Positions 1 through 5,935 of a DNA stretch of 12,727 nt are shown one piece after another. The stretch covers positions 1 through 12,727 of the forward strand of contig DUHK01000075.1 of NCBI GenBank assembly GCA_013330915.1, in the 5' to 3' direction. A model generated the notes under the pieces. That model saw nothing but the letters and a program-made list of their open reading frames with translations. It had not been told where the DNA came from and did no database searches. Source of the DNA: Methanosphaera sp. (GTDB lineage: Archaea > Methanobacteriota > Methanobacteria > Methanobacteriales > Methanobacteriaceae). A program made the position numbers and the translations under genes. How positions within the stretch are numbered: the stretch's first letter is position 1; every line of letters starts with the position of its first letter.

Positions 1-88
1 TTTTTTTTAAAACTATTTTTAATATTATTTGTAATCGAAAGTTATTTATTATTTGAAAAAAATAATAAGTTATATTGATAGATATTAT

Positions 89-98
89 TCTATAAAAA
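89..98 (+). promoter_or_regulatory. Possible TATA box of the first gene
   Basis: The stretch TCTATAAAAA is centred about 26 bp before the ATG at 120, the usual archaeal TATA-to-start distance. If it is used, the transcript would be leaderless or nearly so. This fits the lack of a good Shine-Dalgarno sequence before that ATG (only a weak AAGTGA at 108-113). The region is very AT-rich, so such boxes arise by chance. Confidence 0.3.
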
Positions 99-119
99 AT
101 TTCGGTTAAGTGACTTGTC

Positions 120-977
120 ATGGCAGAAAAAAACAAAAAATCAAATACTTTTGAAGAAGAAGTAGATCCTTTCGATGAATTGAATGAATTTGATGAAGAT
201 TTTACAAGTATAGAGACCGAAAAAGACTTTTTTGATGAAATTGAACAATCTGATTTAGAAAAAGTTCCACAATATGACAGTACCAGCGGTAAAATCATAG
301 AAGGTTCAGATGCTATTTCTCAAATTGAAGAATCAGATAAAATTGCCAGAAGTCAAAACCTCTTTGATGCCATTGACGAAGTTGACATTAACAACAGCAA
401 GGATTCTAAAGACAAAAAGGATACTAAGAAAACCGGGGACAAGAAGAGTAAAAGAGGTTTCGTATCCAGACTATTACCTAAGCTATCCAAAGATTCGGAT
501 GAGCCAAAATCTCAGAAACCTGCCAAAAGAGTCAAACCTAAAGCTCGCAAAACACAAAACACTAACGAAACTAAAAAAAGTGTTGCAAGTAACACAAAAG
601 TAATTGACAATGTTAAAGTGGATGAAGATGGAGTGCCATTACTTAATCAGTTTGACACGGAAAAAATCAAGGAATCCAGCTTATTCCCTAAACTCACAAT
701 AAGCAAAGTGTCATTTTCAAAGATTATCATGATTGCGGTTGGTATAATAATAACCATAACCGGTATTTTACAGGCAATGAATGATGTGGTCAAGGTATCC
801 GATCACGTAATGTACGGTGAACATGAATCAATAGCATTTGGTTTAATCTTTTTAGGAATAATCATTATAATTCTTGCATTCTACAAAGAAATCATGAACG
901 CAATGGGATTAAATAATTTATCCAACGTCATGGATGATGTAGACGTGTCTGATTCAGATAAAAAATCCAAAAAATAA
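120..977 (+). CDS. Acidic two-helix membrane protein, unknown function
   Basis: I do not recognise a named family in this 285-residue protein. Residues 1-90 are strongly acidic (runs of Asp, Glu and Phe) and probably disordered. Residues about 93-155 are a basic Lys/Arg/Ser/Thr-rich linker. Two hydrophobic segments follow, at about 201-221 and 237-256, joined by a 15-residue loop, and the tail is charged. There is no signal peptide. Basic residues next to the helices suggest a membrane hairpin with both ends in the cytoplasm, so most of the protein would face the cytosol. The low-complexity N-terminal half argues against an enzyme; a tethering or scaffolding role is a guess. It lies 189 bp before pcn on the same strand, probably in a separate transcript. 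Confidence 0.85.
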   Translation: MAEKNKKSNTFEEEVDPFDELNEFDEDFTSIETEKDFFDEIEQSDLEKVPQYDSTSGKIIEGSDAISQIEESDKIARSQNLFDAIDEVDINNSKDSKDKKDTKKTGDKKSKRGFVSRLLPKLSKDSDEPKSQKPAKRVKPKARKTQNTNETKKSVASNTKVIDNVKVDEDGVPLLNQFDTEKIKESSLFPKLTISKVSFSKIIMIAVGIIITITGILQAMNDVVKVSDHVMYGEHESIAFGLIFLGIIIIILAFYKEIMNAMGLNNLSNVMDDVDVSDSDKKSKK

Positions 978-1092
978 ACGATATTAATATTTATTAATAA
1001 TTTGATATGAAAAGATATGACCCTCCCGCTAATCAACTAATTTTTATAACAATTTCTTCCAGAAAATTTCACACCCAACATTTTTTAATCCT

Positions 1093-1132
1093 AAAATTTA
1101 TTATCAACTTTTACTAAAAGATTAATTATAAT
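1093..1132 (+). promoter_or_regulatory. Probable pcn promoter region
   Basis: The 189-bp spacer before pcn holds a T-run at 1081-1086, which could end upstream transcription. It is followed by TATA-like sequences AAATTTATTA (1094-1103) and TTAATTATAA (about 1122-1131). The first would place the transcript start near 1128 and leave a leader long enough to contain the AGGAG at 1151-1155. The second would start too close to that AGGAG. The choice between them is not decisive. Confidence 0.3.
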
Positions 1133-1166
1133 CAAAAAAATTCATTTTTAAGGAGAGTATGGCATA

Positions 1167-1898
1167 GTGTTCAAACTAGTATTAAGCGACCCAAGCATTT
1201 TTAAAACAAGTTTCGATGCAATATCATCAATCGTTGACGAAGTACAAATAGAAGTGGATTCTGATGGACTTAGATTGAATGCAATAGACAGAAGCCACAT
1301 TACATACGTACATCTGGAACTCAAAGAAAGTTTATTTGATATTTATGAATGTGATAAACCAATCAAACTGAACTTGGATACTGAAGAATTAATGAAAGTA
1401 CTTAAAAGATCAAAATCCGATGATGTTATGGAATTAACAGTAGACGCCGGAAGTCTTATCATAACATTTGAAGGAGCAATCAAGAAAACATTCAAGGTTA
1501 AACTCATAGATTTAGAATATGATACACCTGCACAACCTCAAATTGAATATCCTGTAAACATTTCAATACCTATCTCAACTCTAAAGGAAGCAATACAGGA
1601 TATTGAAATAGTAGCAGACAGAGTATCATTCAATGTGGACGAGGATAATCTTACACTCGAAGCAGTTGGAGATTTCGCAGATGCAAAAGTTGAATACCTC
1701 CACGGCGAAAAAATATCTGAAACCGCTAAGGCAATCTATGCAATAGAAAACATTAAGGAAATGTTAAAAGCAGAAAAATTTGCCGACAAAACCTATGTAC
1801 AATTAGGCGATGACATGCCATTAACTTTAGTTTTAGAATTATTAAATGACGAAGGAGAACTATCATTCTTATTAGCTCCTAGAATAGAAGAAGAATAA
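1167..1898 (+). CDS. pcn: DNA polymerase sliding clamp (PCNA)
   Basis: This is the archaeal PCNA, a ring-forming processivity factor. It encircles DNA and tethers polymerases, Fen1, ligase and other PIP-box proteins. At 243 residues it has the normal family length. The N-terminus (MFKLVLSDPSIFKTSFDAIS), the early helix and strand pattern, the interdomain loop near residues 110-125 and the C-terminal FLLAPRIEEE are typical. The GTG start at 1167 is the only sensible one: an in-frame stop lies at 1149-1151 and the protein then begins in the conserved MFK form. AGGAG (1151-1155) lies 11 nt upstream, rather far. A two-codon frame ATG-GCA-TAG at 1159-1167 sits between them and overlaps the GTG by one base. 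A GINS gene follows after 55 bp. Confidence 0.97.
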   Translation: MFKLVLSDPSIFKTSFDAISSIVDEVQIEVDSDGLRLNAIDRSHITYVHLELKESLFDIYECDKPIKLNLDTEELMKVLKRSKSDDVMELTVDAGSLIITFEGAIKKTFKVKLIDLEYDTPAQPQIEYPVNISIPISTLKEAIQDIEIVADRVSFNVDEDNLTLEAVGDFADAKVEYLHGEKISETAKAIYAIENIKEMLKAEKFADKTYVQLGDDMPLTLVLELLNDEGELSFLLAPRIEEE

Positions 1899-1913
1899 CT
1901 ACTCTCTATTAAC

Positions 1914-1926
1914 TTTTTTACTTTTT
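1914..1926 (+). terminator. T-rich stretch after pcn
   Basis: Two T-runs (six T at 1914-1919, five T at 1922-1926) follow the pcn stop codon within 30 bp. Archaeal RNA polymerase stops at such T-rich tracts without needing a hairpin. The GINS gene starts only 28 bp later with no clear TATA box of its own, so termination here is probably partial and some transcripts should run on. Confidence 0.35.
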
Positions 1927-1953
1927 ACAATTCACGCGTTAGGGGAAATATAA

Positions 1954-2994
1954 TTGGATACTTTTTTTCAAAAATTAAGGGATATTCAGAAGAAGGAAAG
2001 AACTACAGGTACCTTGTCTGAAATAGATGATTCTTTCTATACTGATGCTTCTAATTATCTTCAAGACTTGTTAAAAAAGGTTAATAACAATCCTCTATCA
2101 TTGGAAGCATATCAATTGCGTGATGCTCAAAGAATCACAACTGAAATATGTGAAAGACGTGAATTCAAGATTGTTTCCACTGCGGCCACCAATGTTCAAA
2201 AGGGTCATGACATTTTCAAGGGGCATAAGAAGGACTCCGAGTTGTATGATGTGATTCCTTATAACACCACTCCCGAGGAGGAGGAGTTTTATAGAAAAAT
2301 AGTGGACATGCTCATCAGTCACCGTGAAAATCTAATGGAAAAAGTCGTCATCAACAAGTCCAATGAAACAAAAATAGGTTTCAAACCTCCGGCTAAAAAC
2401 ACAGGCAATGAAAGAGAGCCTTCGACTGTTGCTAAGACAGATGATGTTCCTGAGCAAACCCCTGATGTTGTTGAAGAAATTGCAGATGAGGTTTCTAAAA
2501 AATCATCAAAACCTAAACCTCCGATTCTTGACGAGAGTCAGATTGCGATGATGTTTGGTCAGGCACCTGATGATACATTACTGGATGAAAACAACAATCC
2601 TGTTAAACCAGTAAAAAGGGATATTACAACTCCGTTCAAAGGTCCTAAACCTCCAAAAGAGGATTCTGTTTCATTACAGAACATTCCAGAAAAATCAGAA
2701 ACTCAAAACACTGATGTTCCGGACGTGCCCGTAACAGGTGAGGATGATGTTCCAGACAAGAGTGTTCCGCAGGAGACCATGCCACAGGAGAGTCCGTCAC
2801 AGGATTTGGCACAGGATACTCCAATGGAATTCAATGATCTTGAATTGGTTGAATTCAAGCAGGAAATCACAACGGATATTCTTGATGAGAACGAGAAAAC
2901 ATATGGTCCGTTTTTAGTTGATGATATCGTGTTATTGCCAAAATCTATCGTTGAAATTCTTTGCAAAAACAATGTCATAAACATTATAGGATAA
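1954..2994 (+). CDS. gins51: Archaeal GINS subunit (Gins51 type) with a long linker
   Basis: GINS binds MCM and the GAN/Cdc45-like nuclease to form the archaeal CMG-type helicase. The N-terminal ~130 residues are a helical A domain; the signature stretch is YQLRDAQRITTEICERREFK (about 50-70), followed by a helical segment ending near HREN. Residues about 308-346 form the small B domain, with YGPFLVDDIVLLPKSIVEIL (317-336). The A-then-B order is that of Gins51 rather than Gins23. Between them lie about 170 residues rich in Pro, Asp, Glu, Ser and Thr, which make the protein much longer than the roughly 150-200 residues I expect for the family. The start is TTG at 1954, preceded by AGGGGA (1941-1946). 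It is probably co-transcribed with pcn. Confidence 0.88.
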   Translation: MDTFFQKLRDIQKKERTTGTLSEIDDSFYTDASNYLQDLLKKVNNNPLSLEAYQLRDAQRITTEICERREFKIVSTAATNVQKGHDIFKGHKKDSELYDVIPYNTTPEEEEFYRKIVDMLISHRENLMEKVVINKSNETKIGFKPPAKNTGNEREPSTVAKTDDVPEQTPDVVEEIADEVSKKSSKPKPPILDESQIAMMFGQAPDDTLLDENNNPVKPVKRDITTPFKGPKPPKEDSVSLQNIPEKSETQNTDVPDVPVTGEDDVPDKSVPQETMPQESPSQDLAQDTPMEFNDLELVEFKQEITTDILDENEKTYGPFLVDDIVLLPKSIVEILCKNNVINIIG

Positions 2995-2999
2995 CACTC

Positions 3000-3023
3000 T
3001 TTTTTCATTCATATCTTTTTTTC
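3000..3023 (+). terminator. T-rich terminator after the GINS gene
   Basis: Two T-tracts (3000-3005 and about 3016-3022) follow the GINS stop codon within 30 bp. This is the usual archaeal termination signal and separates the replication pair from the downstream translation cluster. Confidence 0.45.
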
Positions 3024-3032
3024 AATACCAAC

Positions 3033-3041
3033 TTATAAATA
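3033..3041 (+). promoter_or_regulatory. Good TATA box in the gap before rpl44e
   Basis: TTATAAATA is the best TATA match in the gap between the GINS gene and rpl44e. It should start transcription near 3058-3062. That is about 260 nt before the ATG of rpl44e, so the box serves either a long leader or a separate small RNA gene. Inferred from sequence alone. Confidence 0.4.
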
Positions 3042-3059
3042 TAGATGATTAACATAATA

Positions 3060-3205
3060 TAATATAGATAAATTATTGGTTGTTCTATCTTTACTGAACA
3101 ATTAGGATTAACTAGTTATACACGAAGCTAAGCTATAGAATCAGTTATGTAGCTTAATTAAAGCTTTTAAGTGTAAAATAATACAGTTTTTGTATTAATA
3201 TTTTT
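3060..3205 (+). ncRNA. Candidate structured small RNA or leader
   Basis: No protein is encoded in the gap 2995-3323. After the TATA box at 3033-3041 come three hairpins in a row. The first is 3076-3085 with 3096-3105 (10 pairs, three of them G-T). The second is a composite stem: 3119-3123 with 3171-3175, 3125-3129 with 3162-3166, and 3130-3137 with 3148-3155. The third is 3179-3185 with 3191-3197, closing on a five-base loop and followed by T-run 3200-3205. Promoter, folded body and T-run fit a small RNA of about 145 nt, or the leader of the ribosomal-protein transcript. I cannot match it to a known RNA family. AT-rich DNA yields many chance inverted repeats. Confidence 0.3.
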
Positions 3206-3208
3206 AAA

Positions 3209-3276
3209 GAATAAATTTTAAGGAATTTAATTTATTCAAATATTTTATCGCATTTTAAAGTATAGTTACTTTAAGA
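3209..3276 (+). repeat. Two further inverted repeats before rpl44e
   Basis: GAATAAATT (3209-3217) pairs perfectly with AATTTATTC (3229-3237). TTAAAGTA (3255-3262) pairs perfectly with TACTTTAA (3267-3274) across a four-base loop TAGT, and two further pairs extend this stem to 3253-3276. Both lie between the candidate small RNA and rpl44e, and would be part of any long rpl44e leader. Confidence 0.4.
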
Positions 3277-3282
3277 ATTAAT

Positions 3283-3298
3283 TAAATTATATAATTTA
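3283..3298 (+). promoter_or_regulatory. 16-bp perfect palindrome, possible proximal rpl44e promoter
   Basis: TAAATTATATAATTTA reads the same on both strands and contains a TATA-like core centred 33 bp before the ATG of rpl44e. It could be a promoter-proximal TATA box giving a very short leader, although that start would fall close to the ribosome binding site at 3313-3318. It could also be an operator. A chance AT-rich palindrome is possible. Confidence 0.3.
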
Positions 3299-3323
3299 GT
3301 TTTATAAATAACGAGGTGAAAAG

Positions 3324-3605
3324 ATGAAAATACCACGAGAAAGAAGGACTTACTGTCCAAAATGTAAAAGACACACCGTACACGAAGTACACACATCAAA
3401 AAGAAGAAAAGCTAGCGAATTAAAATGGGGTCAACGTCAGTTCAGACGTGTAACTGCTGGTTACAGAGGTTACCCAAGGCCATTACCATCAGGAAGTAAA
3501 CCTGTTAAAAAATTAGACTTAAGATACAAATGTAAAGAATGTGGAAAAGCACACATAAAAGGTTCAGGTTTCCGTGCAGGAAAAGTTGAATTCGTATCAA
3601 ACTAG
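3324..3605 (+). CDS. rpl44e: 50S ribosomal protein eL42 (L44e)
   Basis: This large-subunit protein lies near the E site, where it contacts the tRNA 3' end. The 93 residues carry the CPKC zinc pair at Cys11/Cys14 and the second pair in YKCKECGK at Cys70/Cys73. The conserved Arg/Lys-rich middle includes the GYRGYPRPLPSG loop. Length and both ends match the archaeal family. GAGGTG (3313-3318) precedes the ATG at a normal distance. rps27e follows after 31 bp, the usual pairing in Euryarchaeota. It is the first gene of the translation cluster, so expression of the cluster probably starts in the gap upstream. Confidence 0.98.
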   Translation: MKIPRERRTYCPKCKRHTVHEVHTSKRRKASELKWGQRQFRRVTAGYRGYPRPLPSGSKPVKKLDLRYKCKECGKAHIKGSGFRAGKVEFVSN

Positions 3606-3636
3606 GCAATAAACAATATTAACGGAGGAACTTTCA

Positions 3637-3816
3637 ATGGCTAAACAACAAAGTAATTTTTTAAAAGTCAAATGCGGTGACTGTGAAAACCATCAGGTTA
3701 TATTCGACCACGCTGCATCAACAGTAAAATGTGTCATCTGTGGTAAAACATTAGTTGAACCAAAAGGTGGACGTTCAAAAATCTGTGCACAAATTGTAGA
3801 AGTATTAAACTACTAG
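3637..3816 (+). CDS. rps27e: 30S ribosomal protein eS27 (S27e)
   Basis: This 59-residue small-subunit protein is a zinc ribbon. The four ligands are Cys13/Cys16 in KCGDC and Cys32/Cys35 in KCVICG. The tail contains PKGGRSKICAQIVEVLNY, typical of archaeal S27e. I identified it by translating 3637-3816, which is ATG to TAG with no internal stop. GGAGGA (3624-3629) lies 7 nt before the ATG. It sits between rpl44e and the aIF2-alpha gene with gaps of 31 and 34 bp, so the three are almost certainly one transcript. Confidence 0.97.
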   Translation: MAKQQSNFLKVKCGDCENHQVIFDHAASTVKCVICGKTLVEPKGGRSKICAQIVEVLNY

Positions 3817-3850
3817 ATCAAACAACAAGATTACTATTCCAGGTGATTAT

Positions 3851-4633
3851 ATGGTTAGAATGAACAAAGAATGGCCTGAAGAAGGTGATCTAATTGTTGG
3901 AACAGTTCATAAAGTATTAGGTTACGGTGCATTTGCAAAATTGGAAGAATACGAAGGAAAAGAAGCTTTTATTCACATTTCCGAAGTATCTTCAGGTTGG
4001 GTAAAGAATATAAGAGATTATGTGAGAGAAAACCAAAAGATTGTAGCACGTGTACTTAGAGTAAACCCTAAAAAAGGTCATGTTGATGCTTCATTAAAAC
4101 GTATTCGTGAAGATCAAAGAACTCGAAGAATTCAGCAATGGAAAATAGAGCAAAAGGCTGAAAAACTTTTAGAGATTTCCGCCAAATCTATAAACAAAAC
4201 ATTAGATGAAGCTTACGATGAAGTAGGATATCTAATAATGGAAGAATTCGGAGACTTATATGAAGGATTTGAATTAGCGTCTGATGAGGGTGAAGAAGTT
4301 TTATTAGCAATAGATGTCGATGAAGAATGGGCAAAAATAATAACTGATGTAGCTAAGAAAAATATTTCAACTCCGGAAGTGCAAATCACAGGTTATGTTG
4401 ACATAACATCATATAAGTCAAATGGTGTGGAAATTATCCGTGAAGCTCTCCAATCCATTGAATCTGATAATGTGGAAGTTCAATGTGTTGGGGCACCTAA
4501 ATACAGAGTGATGGTAACAGCACAGGATTACCCAACAGCTGAAAAAATACTAAGAGAATCAGCTGATAAATGTATAGAAATGATTGAACAAAACGATGGT
4601 GAAGGTAGTTTCCATCGTGAATTAGATGACTAA
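3851..4633 (+). CDS. eif2a: Translation initiation factor aIF2, alpha subunit
   Basis: This subunit of the aIF2 heterotrimer helps bind initiator Met-tRNA to the small subunit. The 260 residues show three domains: an N-terminal S1 (OB-fold) RNA-binding domain at about 10-85 (GDLIVGTVHKVLGYGAFAKL and the IHISEV strand), a helical domain at about 90-170, and a C-terminal alpha-beta domain that contacts the gamma subunit. Ser47/Ser48 in EVSSGW lie where Ser48 phosphorylation has been described in Pyrococcus; whether this happens here is unknown. AGGTGAT (3841-3847) supports the ATG at 3851 over the one at 3860, and MVRM is the usual archaeal start. In related genomes Nop10 normally follows directly; here a hydrolase gene intervenes. 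Confidence 0.97.
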   Translation: MVRMNKEWPEEGDLIVGTVHKVLGYGAFAKLEEYEGKEAFIHISEVSSGWVKNIRDYVRENQKIVARVLRVNPKKGHVDASLKRIREDQRTRRIQQWKIEQKAEKLLEISAKSINKTLDEAYDEVGYLIMEEFGDLYEGFELASDEGEEVLLAIDVDEEWAKIITDVAKKNISTPEVQITGYVDITSYKSNGVEIIREALQSIESDNVEVQCVGAPKYRVMVTAQDYPTAEKILRESADKCIEMIEQNDGEGSFHRELDD

Positions 4634-4654
4634 TCATCATTTCTAATTAAACTC

Positions 4655-4661
4655 TTTTTTT
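4655..4661 (+). terminator. T-run after the aIF2-alpha gene
   Basis: Seven T residues begin 22 bp after the aIF2-alpha stop codon. They probably end or weaken transcription of the ribosomal-protein transcript before the inserted hydrolase gene, which then has AT-rich, TATA-like sequence of its own at about 4662-4677. Confidence 0.4.
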
Positions 4662-4700
4662 AATAAAATTATTATCATAACACTATTTTTGAGGAATTTT

Positions 4701-5675
4701 ATGCAAATAGAATCTATTAATCCGGAATATTATACCCTGGATACCTTTACATTTTTAAACGGAAAGACTCTGGAAAATCTGACTGTCGAATATCTGACAC
4801 TTGGAACTCCGGCATATGATGAGAAGGGAAACATAACCAATGCAATAATATATTTCCATGGTACAAGTGGAAACTACGCTTCAATCAAAAGAATTTCACA
4901 GGCAATTGGTGAAGGACTGCCGTTTGATACGGACAAGTTTTTCTTCGTATCACTGTCCACTCTCGGAACTCCGGGTTCAAGCTCTCCAAGCACATCAGGA
5001 CTATTTAATGATTATCCGGAATATTCAGTGTTGGATATGGTAAACTTCAACAGGAAGTTTCTTAAGAGTGCACTTAAAATAGAAAGACCACTGGGACTTA
5101 TAGGTAATTCCATGGGCGGATTTGAGGCACTTACATGGGCTTCAAAGTATCCTGATGAAATTAGCTTTCTGATATCTCTTGTGAGCAGTTACAAAGTTGG
5201 CGGCCAGAATTACATTATTGGAAAGGTTATGAACGACATAATAGAATCCGATCCTGATTTCAACAAAGCTGACTGTGAACTTAAACGTTCACTAAAACTT
5301 TCAAGCAAGGCAATGTATTCATTTGGTTTGTCAAGACAGTACTACATGGATCTGTCCAAGGATGAAATCAACACATTCATGGATGAATTTGCACTTGAGG
5401 ATAGTGAGGAAAACGTTTATGATGCCTACTTCAGAAACAAGGCCACAATAAACTATGACCTGTCTGATGAGGTATCATCTATTTCGGCACCTACATTGAT
5501 AGTTGCCATTTACGAGGACCAGTACTTCCCACCTGAGTTGGATGCAATACCTATGAGTGGATTAATCAAGGGTTCCAAATTGGTCATATATAATTCCTAT
5601 ATTGGTCACATTGGTTCAAGTCAGTTAAATAAAATTGGTGATGAACTTGAGGAATTCATGTCCGGATTCAAATAA
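4701..5675 (+). CDS. MetX-like alpha/beta hydrolase
   Basis: This 324-residue protein has the alpha/beta-hydrolase fold in the arrangement of the homoserine O-acetyltransferase (MetX) group. An N-terminal stretch has YLTLGTP, and the oxyanion region is IIYFHGTSGNY. The nucleophile elbow GNSMGG puts the catalytic Ser at 137. An acidic site follows at Asp273 in YEDQYFPP, and the catalytic His is 303 in GHIGSS. The triad is therefore complete, and a lid-like helical region lies between about 165 and 255. The motifs differ enough from true MetX (which has a GGSMGG elbow and a different His region) that methionine synthesis should not be assumed; an esterase or acyltransferase is equally possible. 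GAGGA (4691-4695) selects the ATG at 4701 over an in-frame TTG at 4689. It splits the aIF2-alpha and nop10 genes. Confidence 0.85.
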   Translation: MQIESINPEYYTLDTFTFLNGKTLENLTVEYLTLGTPAYDEKGNITNAIIYFHGTSGNYASIKRISQAIGEGLPFDTDKFFFVSLSTLGTPGSSSPSTSGLFNDYPEYSVLDMVNFNRKFLKSALKIERPLGLIGNSMGGFEALTWASKYPDEISFLISLVSSYKVGGQNYIIGKVMNDIIESDPDFNKADCELKRSLKLSSKAMYSFGLSRQYYMDLSKDEINTFMDEFALEDSEENVYDAYFRNKATINYDLSDEVSSISAPTLIVAIYEDQYFPPELDAIPMSGLIKGSKLVIYNSYIGHIGSSQLNKIGDELEEFMSGFK

Positions 5676-5700
5676 TATATAAAATGTTAGACATACATTG

Positions 5701-5738
5701 CAAGTGTAACTTGTCCTCAAATAGTACAAAATTTAAGT
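5701..5738 (+). promoter_or_regulatory. Possible nop10 promoter with an upstream inverted repeat
   Basis: CAAGT-GTA-ACTTG (5701-5713) is a perfect short inverted repeat. A TATA-like AATTTAAG at about 5730-5737 is centred some 27 bp before the ATG at 5762, which would give a leaderless transcript. There is no Shine-Dalgarno sequence before nop10, consistent with this reading. Confidence 0.3.
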
Positions 5739-5761
5739 AAAATATAAGTAAATATAATAAT

Positions 5762-5935
5762 ATGAAATTTCAGATGAGACGTTGCAACAATTGCAGGGAA
5801 TATACTTTACAGGATATATGTCCTGACTGTAATGAAAAGACTGGAGTAATCTTTCCAGCCAGATATTCTCCACAGGATAAATACGGAAAATACAGGAGAA
5901 TCCTGAAAAAACAACAAGAACAAGGTGAGAAATAA
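5762..5935 (+). CDS. nop10: H/ACA ribonucleoprotein subunit Nop10
   Basis: Nop10 is the small core protein of the H/ACA complex. It joins Cbf5, Gar1 and L7Ae on guide RNAs to convert uridine to pseudouridine in rRNA. The 57 residues show the zinc ribbon with Cys8/Cys11 (RRCNNC) and Cys20/Cys23 (ICPDC). The conserved basic tail FPARYSPQDKYGKYRRIL binds Cbf5 and RNA. I found it by translating 5762-5935; it is too short for many gene finders. MKF at the first ATG matches the family, so the ATG at 5774 is rejected. The stop overlaps the start of the next gene by one base (TAATG), implying translational coupling with the PAC2 gene. Confidence 0.95.
   Translation: MKFQMRRCNNCREYTLQDICPDCNEKTGVIFPARYSPQDKYGKYRRILKKQQEQGEK

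Noticed and set aside
157..160. Damage to DnaJ because its first zinc motif is CPHCNGSR
   Set aside because: Coordinates here are residues of DnaJ. Both Cys ligands are present and only a glycine after them differs, so zinc binding should be intact.
310..603. 97-codon open frame inside the first gene
   Set aside because: It lies in another frame of a lysine-rich AT-rich stretch and has no ribosome site. The longer frame has a coherent membrane-protein layout.
983..1020. Inverted repeat ATTAATA/TATTAAT and tandem GATATGA copies after the first gene
   Set aside because: The inverted repeat leaves a two-base loop, and both are simple AT repeats that I cannot link to a function.
2703..3008. 101-codon minus-strand open frame over the GINS gene
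   Set aside because: It is antisense to the linker and B domain. The product is Ser/Thr-rich low complexity and there is no ribosome site.
3040..3100. C/D box RNA, given ATGATTA near 3044 and CTGA at 3094-3097
   Set aside because: The C-box match is imperfect, it lies too close to the TATA box to be transcribed from it, and there is no second box pair.
3119..3185. H/ACA guide RNA, given a stem with an internal loop and ACA at 3183-3185
   Set aside because: There is no kink-turn near the loop, and the ACA is eight bases past the stem inside the next hairpin.
4689..4700. TTG at 4689 as the hydrolase start
   Set aside because: It would place the GAGGA ribosome site inside the gene; the ATG at 4701 lies 5 nt after that site.
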